Assembly (NCBI GenBank): GCA_030642565.1
Contig: DAOWNM010000001.1
Location: forward strand, 1-28,827
Direction: 5' to 3'
Length of the DNA stretch: 28,827 nucleotides
DNA from: Bacteroidota bacterium
GTDB taxonomy: Bacteria > Bacteroidota > Bacteroidia > Bacteroidales > GCA-2748055
Shown here: one piece after another, positions 1 through 7,662 of the stretch
Layout of the letters: each line of letters starts with the position of its first letter
How positions within the stretch are numbered: the first letter of the stretch is position 1
Notes under the pieces: model-generated
Databases searched by the model: none
The model's input: only the letters and a program-made list of their open reading frames with translations
Told to the model about the DNA's origin: nothing
Program-made: the position numbers and the translations under genes

Positions 1-49
1 ATCTATTTCGAGGCCCTACAAACTGGTTTTTGAAGATTAAATCTCCTTA

Positions 50-2096
50 TCAGAGATCTTTCAGCAGTCCATTATCTTCCAGCAGTCCATTATCTTCCAG
101 CAGGCTGTCATCCACCAGATTTGGCAGCGTCACCTTCAACAGGGGGGTACGCTCCATCTCCCGCTCAATGGTGCGGATGGCCCCATCATTTCTGGCCCAG
201 CTTCTTCTTGCGATCCCGTTGTTTACATCCCAGTGCAACATCCCCTCCAGCCTGCGATCCGCCTCCGCAGTACCATCCAGCAACATGCCAAAACCACCAT
301 TGATCACCTCTCCCCAGCCCACTCCACCGCCATTGTGCAGCGAGACCCAGGTGGCCCCCCGAAAGGCGTCCCCGATCACATTCTGAACCGCCATATCGGC
401 AGTAAAAGCCGAACCATCGTATATATTGGAGGTCTCCCTGTATGGAGAATCGGTCCCCGACACATCGTGGTGGTCGCGACCCAGTACAACCGGTGCCGAG
501 ATCTCCCCCTCTCTGATGGCCCTGTTAAATGCCTTTGCAATGGCAATACGTCCCTGGCCGTCGGCATAGAGGATTCGGGCCTGCGATCCCACCACCATCC
601 GGTGACCCTCTGCCTCCCTGATCCAATGCAGGTTGTCCTCCAATTGTCCCCGGATCTCTTCAGGTGCCTCAGCGGCCATTTGCTCCAGCACCTCAGCCGC
701 AATGCGGTCAGTTACCGCCAGATCTTTGGGATCCGATGAGGTGCAGACCCACCTGAAGGGACCAAATCCATAATCAAAGAAGAGCGGTCCCATGATCGCC
801 TGAACATACGACTGGTACCGGTAGGTTCCATCCTTTTGGAAAACATCGGCTCCCGCCCTGCCAGACTCCAGCAAAAAGGCGTTCCCGTAATCCCAGAAAT
901 ACATCCCCTTCCCAACCAGTCCGTTTACGGCCTTTACATGCCTGCGAAGGGAAGCATAGACCACCTCCTTAAACCTCTCCGGCTCATCGGCCATCATCCG
1001 GTTGGCCTCTTCAAAGCCGACTCCGGCCGGGTAGTATCCACCGGCAAACGGATTGTGAAGGGAGGTCTGGTCGGATCCCAGTTCCACCGGGATCTCCATT
1101 TCGAGCAGATACTCCCACAGATCCACCACATTGCCCTCGTAGGCCAGGGAGACTGCCTCCCTGTTCTGACGCGCCTTCTCAATTCTTTCGGAGAGCAGTT
1201 TCAGGTCGGTAAAGACCTCATCCACCCAACCCTGGGAATGACGCATGACAGTGGCCCTCGGGTTCACCTCAGCTACCACGCAGATTCCCCCCGCAATCAC
1301 CGTGGCTTTGGGCTGGGCACCCGACATTCCGCCCAGTCCGGAGGTAACAAAAACCTTCCCTGCCAGGGTTCCATCGCTGTCCTTCAGTTTGAGCCTGCCG
1401 GCATTTAATACAGTAATGGTGGTCCCATGAACAATGCCCTGGGGACCGATATACATAAAGGAGCCGGCGGTCATCTGTCCATACTGGGTAACCCCCAACG
1501 CATTCATCCGCTCATACTCATCCTGTCCCGAGTAGTTAGGGATCACCATCCCATTGGTCACCACCACCCTGGGTGCCTCCCTGTGGGAGGGAAATAGTCC
1601 CATGGGATGTCCCGAATAGAGAACCAGGGTCTGCTCGTCAGTCATCTCTGCCAGATACTTCATGGTGAGCCGGTACTGGGCCCAGTTCTGAAAAACGGCA
1701 CCATTTCCTCCGTAGGTAATCAACTCGTCAGGGTACTGCGCCACCACATGGTCCAGATTGTTGGAGAGCATCACCATGATGGCCCCCGCCTGCAGTGATC
1801 GGTGCGGGTATGCATCCAGGCTGCGGGCAGAAATGGCATATGAGGGCCTGTAGCGATACATACATATAGATCCGGCCAGCTTGCTTCAGTTCGGCAGCAA
1901 ACTCCTTTACCATCACGGGATGGTGTTGCTTCGGTATATACCTGAGTGCGTTCCGGAGTGCCAGTTTTTTCTCAGCAGGTGTCAGAATATCCTTTCGCCT
2001 GGGAGCATGGTTCAGCCCCGGGTCAGGTAGTTGTTGTGGCGGCAGTTGTGCTGGAATCCCCTCCAGGATGGCAGCTTTGAATTGTTCTGGATTCAT
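50..2096 (-). pseudogene. hutU: Urocanate hydratase, frameshifted by a 4-bp duplication
   Basis: Urocanase converts urocanate to imidazolone propionate, the second step of histidine degradation, in the cytoplasm with tightly bound NAD. The coding sequence is split between two frames. Residues from the ATG at 2096 (MNPEQFKAAILEG...) run to about 1862 and end in ...GRIYMY; the next frame resumes at 1861 with MYRYRPSY and continues to the stop at 50. The junction is a tandem TATG on the coding strand (plus strand 1856-1865). Removing four bases restores IYMYRYRPSY, which is what the family has there, and gives about 680 residues, normal for the long Bacteroidota form. The rest looks functional: the GGMSGAQPKA nucleotide-binding stretch, GSDQTSLHNP, FRWVCTSS with the conserved cysteine, and GRDHHDVSGTDSPYRE. 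The tail carries an unusual repeat. It could be a true pseudogene, a phase variant or an assembly error. A truncated protein could start at 1861 but would lack about 79 N-terminal residues. Confidence 0.93.
63..98. repeat. 18-bp tandem duplication in the hutU 3' end
   Basis: Two perfect copies of agcagtccattatcttcc lie at 63-80 and 81-98, with a partly matching third stretch after 98. Because 18 is a multiple of 3, the reading frame is kept and the protein gains a repeated LLEDNG motif in its tail (LLEDNGLLEDNGLLKDL). Urocanases of this type usually end soon after the LVDD motif, so the repeat looks like a harmless C-terminal extension. Confidence 0.85.
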
Positions 2097-2290
2097 CTTC
2101 ACTTAAATCTCATATTATGACATAAAAGTACAAAAATCAAAATCCAGCCGGGAAGGTGAACAGGGGGTTATAAAACACATGGCATCCAAATGTTTTCATA
2201 AAGAGATCACAGGCATTCACATCATCTCCTGTTTTGATCGATTTTTCACCGATATTTGGCCATTCCAACAGCAGTAAGCCGGACATTGAT

Positions 2291-2298
2291 TATATTTG
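2291..2298 (+). promoter_or_regulatory. Probable -7 element for the lemA operon
   Basis: TATATTTG fits the Bacteroidota -7 consensus TAnnTTTG and lies 36 bases upstream of the lemA start. No TTTG is seen at the expected -33 spacing. It lies in the 238-base divergent region between hutU and lemA (2097-2334), in which I see no gene; no convincing promoter for hutU was found there. Confidence 0.4.
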
Positions 2299-2334
2299 CT
2301 CTTTCTAAACTGTAAATGATTAATCAATACTGAT

Positions 2335-2937
2335 ATGAACAAGAAAAACAGAACCTGGATCATCGTTGTCGTGGTCCTTATTGTAGTCGTACTGGGAACA
2401 TTTCGCTGGGGCATCAGAACATATAACGGATTTGTGGCATTTGAAGAGGGCATTGAGGGTCAGTGGGCCAATGTGGAAAATGTCTACCAGCGGCGGGCCG
2501 ACCTGATCCCCAATCTGGTCAGTACAGTGAAAGGGTATGCCGAACATGAACAGGAGACCTTTACCCAGGTGATTGAGGCACGTGCCAAGGCCACCAGTGT
2601 AACCATCGACCCGTCCAACATCACGCCCGAGTCGCTGGCAGCGTTCCAGCAGGCTCAGGATGGTTTAAGCTCTGCACTCTCAAGATTGCTGGTCACCGTT
2701 GAACAATATCCCGAGCTGAAAGCCAACCAGAACTTCCTGGAGCTCCAGGCCCAGTTGGAGGGTACCGAAAACCGCATTGCAGTTGAACGGCGCAAATTCA
2801 ACGAGGTAACCCGGGGATTCAATACATCCATCCGAAGATTCCCGGCCAGCATCGTAGCAAACAGCCAGGGGTTTGAGAAGAAGGGGTATTTTGAGGCTGT
2901 TGCCGGCAGTGAAACCGCACCTGTTGTTGAATTTTAG
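2335..2937 (+). CDS. lemA: LemA family protein
   Basis: A 200-residue LemA-family protein. It has a short basic start, one hydrophobic segment at about residues 9-24 (WIIVVVVLIVVVLG) and then a long helical domain with the family signatures: YNGFVAFEEGIEGQWANVENVYQRR (in pieces), DLIPNLVSTVKGYAEHE, and late in the protein FNEVTRGFNTSIRRFP. Length is typical of the family (about 185-200). The topology is one membrane anchor with a helical domain outside or in the periplasm; the molecular function of LemA is not settled. It is first in a run with two TPM-domain proteins, an arrangement common in Bacteroidota and Proteobacteria, which suggests a shared membrane or envelope role. The start is an ATG with a good distance to the -7 element. 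Confidence 0.95.
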   Translation: MNKKNRTWIIVVVVLIVVVLGTFRWGIRTYNGFVAFEEGIEGQWANVENVYQRRADLIPNLVSTVKGYAEHEQETFTQVIEARAKATSVTIDPSNITPESLAAFQQAQDGLSSALSRLLVTVEQYPELKANQNFLELQAQLEGTENRIAVERRKFNEVTRGFNTSIRRFPASIVANSQGFEKKGYFEAVAGSETAPVVEF

Positions 2938-2955
2938 AGGTAAAAGAAAGAAGCT

Positions 2956-3402
2956 ATGAACGCTGCAAATTTTTTCTCCAAAGAGGAGAAGGAGCTGATC
3001 AAATCAGCAGTAAAGGAGGCCGAACTCAACACTTCGGGCGAGATCCGGGTGCATATTGATAACCACTGCAAAGAAGAGGTAATGGACCGGGCAGCCTGGT
3101 GGTTTAAAAAGCTGGAGATGCAAAAAACCGAGCAGCGCAATGGGGTGCTCTTCTACCTGGCGGTGAAGGATCATAAGTTTGCCATCCTGGGCGATGCAGG
3201 GATTAATTCGGTCACTCCCGACGATTTCTGGGACACTATCAAATCGACCATGCTGGGCCACTTTATGGAGGGTGAATTTACCACCGGTCTCAAGGAGGGC
3301 ATCCTGATGGCCGGCCAGGCCCTGAAAAATCGGTTCCCCTACCAGGATGGGGATGTCAATGAGTTGTCGGACGAAATATCATTTGGAGGAGAAGCGCAAT
3401 GA
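2956..3402 (+). CDS. TPM domain protein, no signal peptide
   Basis: A 148-residue protein made almost entirely of a TPM (TLP18.3/Psb32/MOLO-1) domain. Recognisable pieces are the N-terminal FFSKEEKELIKSAVKEAELNTSGEIRVHI, the hydrophobic strand NGVLFYLAVKDHKFAILGDAGIN, and the C-terminal helix TGLKEGILMAGQALKNRFP. No signal peptide or membrane helix is visible, so it is probably cytoplasmic or peripheral. It starts 18 bases after lemA and its TGA overlaps the ATG of the next gene (ATGA), so the three genes are probably co-translated. TPM domains are linked to membrane-protein quality control in photosynthetic organisms, but bacterial family members of this kind have no agreed biochemical activity. 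Confidence 0.88.
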   Translation: MNAANFFSKEEKELIKSAVKEAELNTSGEIRVHIDNHCKEEVMDRAAWWFKKLEMQKTEQRNGVLFYLAVKDHKFAILGDAGINSVTPDDFWDTIKSTMLGHFMEGEFTTGLKEGILMAGQALKNRFPYQDGDVNELSDEISFGGEAQ

Positions 3403-4187
3403 AAAAACCGGTAATTATAGTCCTGTCTCTCCTGCTTTTGCTCCCGTTGTGGAGCACAGCACAGGAGAAGCTCCCGGTACCATCGGCACCGCAATCATGG
3501 GTGAACGACTATGCGGGTGTGTTCAGCAGTGCAGAAGCAGATGCACTGGAGAGAAAACTGAATGAATTTGAGTACCGCACCTCCACCCAGATCTTCGTGA
3601 TAACTCTGGATGATAACGGAGGCTATTCCGTCTCCGACCTGGCTCCCAGGATCGGTGAAGCCTGGGGAGTGGGGCAGCAGGGTAAGGATAACGGCCTGCT
3701 GATGGTTGTGGATATGCAGGAGAGGGATGTCTTTATCTCCACCGGCTACGGACTGGAGGAGTATATCCCCGATGCCATTGCCTCACGGATCGTGCAGAGC
3801 GAGATAATCCCCAATTTCAAGAACGGAGAGTACTATGCAGGAATTGATGCGGCCACCGATGTGATGATCTCCCTGCTCGACGGTAAATTCACTGCCGACC
3901 AGTACAGGAAACAGACCTCCTCGGGTGGAGCATCCACATTTGGAGGAGTTATTTTCATGATCATCCTCTTCTCAATTCTCTTCGGAGGAAGGAGAAGAAG
4001 CGCCGGCATGGGACGTAGCAACCTGCCGTTATGGTTGGCCCTGGGAATGATGTCGGGCAGCCGGCACTCTGGCAGCTTTGGTAACTTCTCGTCCGGCAGT
4101 GGAGGATTTGGCGGCGGCGGTTTTGGAGGTTTCTCCGGTGGAGGCGGTGGCTCCTTTGGCGGTGGTGGCGCCGGTGGAAGCTGGTAG
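3399..4187 (+). CDS. Secreted TPM domain protein with Gly-rich tail (YgcG type)
   Basis: A 262-residue envelope protein. A clear signal peptide (residues 1-22, MKKPVIIVLSLLLLLPLWSTAQ) is followed by a TPM domain at about 33-160 with VNDYAGVFSSAEADALERKL, TQIFVITLDD, GKDNGLLMVVDMQERDVFIS and GYGLEEYIPDAIASRI. A single hydrophobic segment (about residues 184-198) then precedes a C-terminal tail of about 45 residues rich in Gly, Ser and Phe (GGFGGGGFGGFSGGGGGSFGGGG). This architecture is the standard YgcG/TPM phosphatase-like family often found beside lemA. A strong purine-rich GGAGGAG lies about ten bases upstream of the start, unusual for Bacteroidota, in which Shine-Dalgarno sites are often weak. 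The stop-start overlap with the preceding TPM gene supports co-translation. Confidence 0.92.
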   Translation: MKKPVIIVLSLLLLLPLWSTAQEKLPVPSAPQSWVNDYAGVFSSAEADALERKLNEFEYRTSTQIFVITLDDNGGYSVSDLAPRIGEAWGVGQQGKDNGLLMVVDMQERDVFISTGYGLEEYIPDAIASRIVQSEIIPNFKNGEYYAGIDAATDVMISLLDGKFTADQYRKQTSSGGASTFGGVIFMIILFSILFGGRRRSAGMGRSNLPLWLALGMMSGSRHSGSFGNFSSGSGGFGGGGFGGFSGGGGGSFGGGGAGGSW

Positions 4188-4235
4188 CATTCTCTTCCAT
4201 AAAGTGGTAACTTATTGCTATATTAATCCACGCTA

Positions 4236-5321
4236 ATGGTTAATAACACCGCCTTGAAGGGAAGCTGGATCATGATAGCGGGGCTCTGTTTCTGTCTGGC
4301 CGCCGCTGCACAACAGTCGCAGTTGAAACTGGTTTTTACAGGCGACATTATGGGTCACGACACCCAGATCGCCTCGGCTCTGGCCACCGGTGAACCCGGC
4401 TATGACTATAAACCCTGTTTTCAATACCTGCGGCCCTACCTGCAGGAGGCCGATCTGGTCATCGGGAATCTGGAGGTCACTTTTGCGGGGACGCCTCACA
4501 AAGGCTATCCGGCATTCTCAAGTCCGGATCAACTTGCGGGCGCCCTGAAATGGGCCGGGTTTGATATCCTTGTCAATGCCAACAACCACGCACTGGACAG
4601 GGGTCAGAACGGGCTAATTCGAACCATTGAGGTACTTGATCAAGAGCAAATCATTCAAACCGGCACCTTTCCCAATCCTGATTCACGATCCACCTACTAT
4701 CCCCTGATTATAGAGAAGAACGGGGTACGGATCGCCCTGCTGAATTACACTTATGGAACCAACGGGATCAAGGACCGTCCACCTGCGATAGTCAACCGCA
4801 TCGACAGAGCACAGATCAGGGAAGATCTTCAAAAAGCAAAAACGGCACAACCCGATTTTATCCTGGTTACCATGCACTGGGGCAATGAGTATCAGCTTAC
4901 AGAGTCCCAACAGCAACAGGAACTGGCTGCCTTTTTGTTTAAACATGGTGCCGATGCGGTCATCGGTTCCCACCCCCATGTGGTCCAGCCCATCCGGGGT
5001 GAGGGATCGGGAAACCTGGTGGTCTACTCCATGGGCAACCTGATCTCCAACCAGCGCAACAGGTACCGGAACGGAGGTATCGTCTTCGAGATGGTATTGT
5101 CAAAGGAACCACATGAGATCGCCAGTTATGCCTACCTGCCGGTATGGGTATGGAAACCGGTCACAAAAAAAGGCACCCGCTTTACGCTGGTGCCTGCTAA
5201 TCTTGACCCTGCTTCCGCATCCCTTTCGGATATGTCTGCAGAGGATTGGAGTAAAATGACTCAATTCCTGGAAGATACCCGATCCCGCTTAGAAGAGTGC
5301 AGGGAGGTGATCACTCCATAG
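4236..5321 (+). CDS. CapA family secreted protein (PGA_cap domain)
   Basis: A 361-residue protein of the CapA/PGA_cap family, which has a metallophosphatase-like fold. A signal peptide covers about residues 1-25 (hydrophobic core IMIAGLCFCLAAAAQ). Family motifs follow in order: FTGDIMGHDTQ, IGNLEVTFAGTP, NANNHALDRG, LLNYTYGTNG, VTMHWGNEYQ, GSHPHVVQP and VYSMGNLISNQ. Poly-gamma-glutamate CapA proteins take part in capsule polymer handling, but no capB/capC genes lie here, so capsule function cannot be claimed. It lies 48 bases after the TPM gene and may belong to the same transcript. Its TAG stop lies in the first unit of a 16-bp tandem array. A second CapA-like gene lies at 7663-8913; the two share motifs but not overall sequence. 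Confidence 0.9.
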   Translation: MVNNTALKGSWIMIAGLCFCLAAAAQQSQLKLVFTGDIMGHDTQIASALATGEPGYDYKPCFQYLRPYLQEADLVIGNLEVTFAGTPHKGYPAFSSPDQLAGALKWAGFDILVNANNHALDRGQNGLIRTIEVLDQEQIIQTGTFPNPDSRSTYYPLIIEKNGVRIALLNYTYGTNGIKDRPPAIVNRIDRAQIREDLQKAKTAQPDFILVTMHWGNEYQLTESQQQQELAAFLFKHGADAVIGSHPHVVQPIRGEGSGNLVVYSMGNLISNQRNRYRNGGIVFEMVLSKEPHEIASYAYLPVWVWKPVTKKGTRFTLVPANLDPASASLSDMSAEDWSKMTQFLEDTRSRLEECREVITP

Positions 5322-5398
5322 AGGGTATTTCCCCAGAGGGCTATTTCCCCAGAGAGCTATTTCCCCAGAGGGCTATTTCCCCAGAGGGCTATTTCCCC
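5320..5398. repeat. Five-unit 16-bp tandem repeat between convergent genes
   Basis: Units are agagggtatttcccc (5320-5334, one base short), then agagggctatttcccc at 5335-5350, 5367-5382 and 5383-5398, with one variant agagagctatttcccc at 5351-5366. The array fills the gap between the plus-strand CapA gene, whose stop lies in unit 1, and the minus-strand zinc-ribbon gene, whose stop (5389-5391) lies in unit 5. Each unit holds GGG...CCC and could fold into a small hairpin in either transcript, but there is no T-run, so a terminator role is only a guess. It looks like a local minisatellite expansion. Confidence 0.9.
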
Positions 5399-6156
5399 GC
5401 CTTATTGTCCCTGGAATCCACCAGGATTCGTCCGCAATATTCACAGACGATAATCTTTTTCCGGGATGCAATATCCAGCTGACGCTGGGGAGGAATCTTG
5501 TTAAAACATCCGCCACATGCATCACGTTCAACCGGCACAACAGCAAGTCCGTTGCGGGCATTTCCCCTGATCTTCTTATAGGCCGAAACCAGACGCTCCT
5601 CGATAATACCCTCCAGGCCGGCTGACTTCTTCTCCATCACACTCTCCTCCTTTTTGGTCTCATCGATAATATTCTCCAGCTCCTTCTTCTTATTCTCCAG
5701 GTCCAGTTTACGTCCTTCCAACACCTCGGTCGACTCCCCTATAACCACCTTCTTCTCGTCAATCTGAACAGTAAATTCACGGATGCGCTTTTCAGAAAGT
5801 TCAATTTCAAGGGTCTGGAACTCAATCTCCTTGGAGAGAGAGTCATATTCCCGGTTGTTCCTAACATTGTTCTGCTGCTCCTCGTATTTCTTGATAAGCT
5901 CCTGTGCCTTGGAAATCTCCTGCTTCTTCCCACTGATGGATTTCTCCAGACTTTCAATGTCATCATCATACTTGGAAACCCTGGTCTGCAGTCCTTCGAT
6001 TTCATCTTCAAGATCCTGAACCTCAAGGGGTAACTCCCCGCGAAGGATTCTGATTTTATCTATGGCAGTGTCTACCAGCTGCAGGTCATACAACGCATTC
6101 AATTTCTCAGCAACTGTCATCTCTGCAACTTCTGCACCTTTTTTTGCTTTCGCCAT
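5389..6156 (-). CDS. C4-type zinc ribbon, coiled-coil protein (COG1579/DUF164 type)
   Basis: A 255-residue protein with a long charged coiled coil (about residues 25-190, rich in E/K/L heptads) and a C-terminal zinc ribbon: Cys214-x2-Cys217, then Cys238-x2-Cys241, with the PPQRQLDIA loop between. This is the COG1579 family, thought to bind nucleic acid or act as an adaptor; its exact role is not established. It lies three bases downstream of the Nif3 gene, a pairing known to be conserved in many bacteria, so the two probably act together. The last codons run into the 16-bp tandem array, whose final unit supplies the TAG stop, so the C-terminal residues after the ribbon may vary between strains. 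Confidence 0.9.
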   Translation of the reverse strand: MAKAKKGAEVAEMTVAEKLNALYDLQLVDTAIDKIRILRGELPLEVQDLEDEIEGLQTRVSKYDDDIESLEKSISGKKQEISKAQELIKKYEEQQNNVRNNREYDSLSKEIEFQTLEIELSEKRIREFTVQIDEKKVVIGESTEVLEGRKLDLENKKKELENIIDETKKEESVMEKKSAGLEGIIEERLVSAYKKIRGNARNGLAVVPVERDACGGCFNKIPPQRQLDIASRKKIIVCEYCGRILVDSRDNKAGK

Positions 6157-6159
6157 TTA

Positions 6160-7257
6160 CTAAAAATATTTAATTGGATTTTTTTCTGTTTCCGATAAAC
6201 GGACTGCAAATTTAGGGAATTTTTTCATAAGTAGATCATAAAAAAGCTCCCGTGTAAACTGCTCACTCTCAAAATGACCGATATCCATCACCACAATCTT
6301 CCCCTCAGCTTCAAAAAACTGATGATATTTCATATCGCCCGTCACAAAAACATCTGCACCTGCGGCTTTTGCCTTTCCCAGCAGGAAACTGCCCGATCCG
6401 CCGCAAACAGCCACCTTTCTCACTGGTTTTCCCAGCAGGATGGTATGCCTGATAACACCAGCCCTGAAACGGTCCTTTAGAAATCCCAGGAAGAGCTCTT
6501 CCTCCATAGGATCCTCCAGTCGGCCAATCATCCCCATGCCCCTCCGTGGATCCCGGTTATCCAGTGGATAGATATCATAAGCCACCTCCTCGTAAGGGTG
6601 TGCTGTAGTCATGGCCCTGACTACTTTACCCGCCAGGCTGGCAGGAATAATGGTCTCCAGTCTGGTCTCTGGTTCCTTGTGAAACACCCCTGTTTCACCT
6701 GCAAACGGATGGCTCCCTTCTCCTCCCCTGAAAGTCCCTGTACCCTCCATATTAAAACTGCAGCTATCGTATGCACCTATCTCTCCGGCCCCGGCATCAA
6801 ACATGGCCTGCCGCACTTGCTCCAATTGTGCATGTGGCACATAGACCACCACCTTCTTCAGCTCTCCACTCACAGGATCCAGAATTTGTTGGTCAACCAG
6901 CCCCAACCTGTTTGCAAGTGCACTGTTCACCCCACCTGAAATGGCATCAAAGTTGGTATGGCCGCTGTAGATGGCTATATCTTTCTGAATGGCCAGTTTC
7001 ACGATACGCTCGGGCCCCTTTCTCCCGGTAATTGATTTAAGTCCCGTAAAAATTATAGGATGATGAGCTACTACCAGGTTAAATCCCAGTTTTTCTGCTT
7101 CCAGCAACACCTCTTCGGTCACATCCAGTGCCACCAGGATCCCGGTAACATCCATCCCGGGATCGCCCACCTGCAACCCTGAATTATCATACGATTCCTG
7201 GAGAGAGAGTGGTGCCAGGCCCTCCAGGTAGCCTGTAATCTCCCTGAGTGGTATCAT
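6160..7257 (-). CDS. Nif3-like dinuclear metal centre protein
   Basis: A 365-residue Nif3/YqfO/DUF34 protein. Metal-ligand motifs are visible: VVAHHPIIFTGLKSITG, YSGHTNFDAISGGVN near the N-terminus, and VMDIGHFESEQFT near the C-terminus. Between the halves sits the inserted CutA/PII-like domain seen in long family members (KVVVYVPHAQLEQVRQAMF ... GEIGAYDSCSFNMEGTGTF ... TAHPYEEVAYDIYPL). Proteins of this family form hexameric rings; they are often labelled GTP cyclohydrolase I type 2, a label with weak support. The ATG overlaps the MerR gene's stop (ATGA), and the zinc-ribbon gene follows after three bases, giving a tight merR-nif3-zinc-ribbon run. Confidence 0.95.
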   Translation of the reverse strand: MIPLREITGYLEGLAPLSLQESYDNSGLQVGDPGMDVTGILVALDVTEEVLLEAEKLGFNLVVAHHPIIFTGLKSITGRKGPERIVKLAIQKDIAIYSGHTNFDAISGGVNSALANRLGLVDQQILDPVSGELKKVVVYVPHAQLEQVRQAMFDAGAGEIGAYDSCSFNMEGTGTFRGGEGSHPFAGETGVFHKEPETRLETIIPASLAGKVVRAMTTAHPYEEVAYDIYPLDNRDPRRGMGMIGRLEDPMEEELFLGFLKDRFRAGVIRHTILLGKPVRKVAVCGGSGSFLLGKAKAAGADVFVTGDMKYHQFFEAEGKIVVMDIGHFESEQFTRELFYDLLMKKFPKFAVRLSETEKNPIKYF

Positions 7258-7583
7258 GATACCAGGTCTGTGAGCATCTCCTTGATCTCTTCCAGGGACC
7301 TGATGATTTCGAAATTATGTTCTGTATCCTCCTTGTTCTCCTTCATCTTCTTCCTGGCTCCCTTGAGGGTCATCCCTTTCTCCTTCACCAGATGATAGAT
7401 AATATGAAAATTGCTGATATCCTTTTTAGTAAAAAGCCGGTTACCCTTTTTGTTCTTTTGAGGTTTAATGATATCAAACTCCTTCTCCCAGAATCTGATC
7501 AGGGAGGTGTTGACATCAAACATTTTTGCCACCTCTCCTATGGAGTAAAAAAGTTTTTCAACTTTGGCTTCTTTATAAGGCAT
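7254..7583 (-). CDS. MerR family transcriptional regulator
   Basis: A 109-residue protein with a MerR-type winged helix: KLFYSIGEVAKMFDVNTSLIRFWEKEF (helix-turn-helix at about residues 12-38), then PQKNKKGNRLFTKKDISNFHIIYHLVKEKGMTLKGARKKM, the usual wing and recognition arrangement. The C-terminal helix is short and has no cysteine cluster or ligand domain, so it is not a metal or drug sensor of the classic type. This small form is widespread in Bacteroidota, often beside envelope or peptidase genes. It overlaps nif3 by four bases. The ATG at 7583 is preceded by a plausible promoter of its own, so it may start the merR-nif3-zinc-ribbon transcript. Confidence 0.92.
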   Translation of the reverse strand: MPYKEAKVEKLFYSIGEVAKMFDVNTSLIRFWEKEFDIIKPQKNKKGNRLFTKKDISNFHIIYHLVKEKGMTLKGARKKMKENKEDTEHNFEIIRSLEEIKEMLTDLVS

Positions 7584-7612
7584 ATGGTACTAGTTTACAG
7601 TAAAACAGAGTT

Positions 7613-7642
7613 CAATTTAATCATTTCCGCTGTAGAATCAAA
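7613..7642 (-). promoter_or_regulatory. Possible promoter for merR-nif3-zinc-ribbon
   Basis: Reading on the minus strand, TTTG (7642-7639) is followed after 18 bases by TAAATTGA (7620-7613), which matches the Bacteroidota -33/-7 pattern TTTG...TAnnTTTG at six of eight positions in the -7 element. It lies in the short gap after the upstream CapA-like gene, about 30 bases before the merR start. Confidence 0.33.
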
Positions 7643-7662
7643 CCGAATAAGAGTCGTGCGAA

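Noticed and set aside
4236..5321. Capsule (poly-gamma-glutamate) biosynthesis locus
   Set aside because: Only the CapA-type domain is present, twice and in separate runs; no CapB ligase or CapC partner is in the window.
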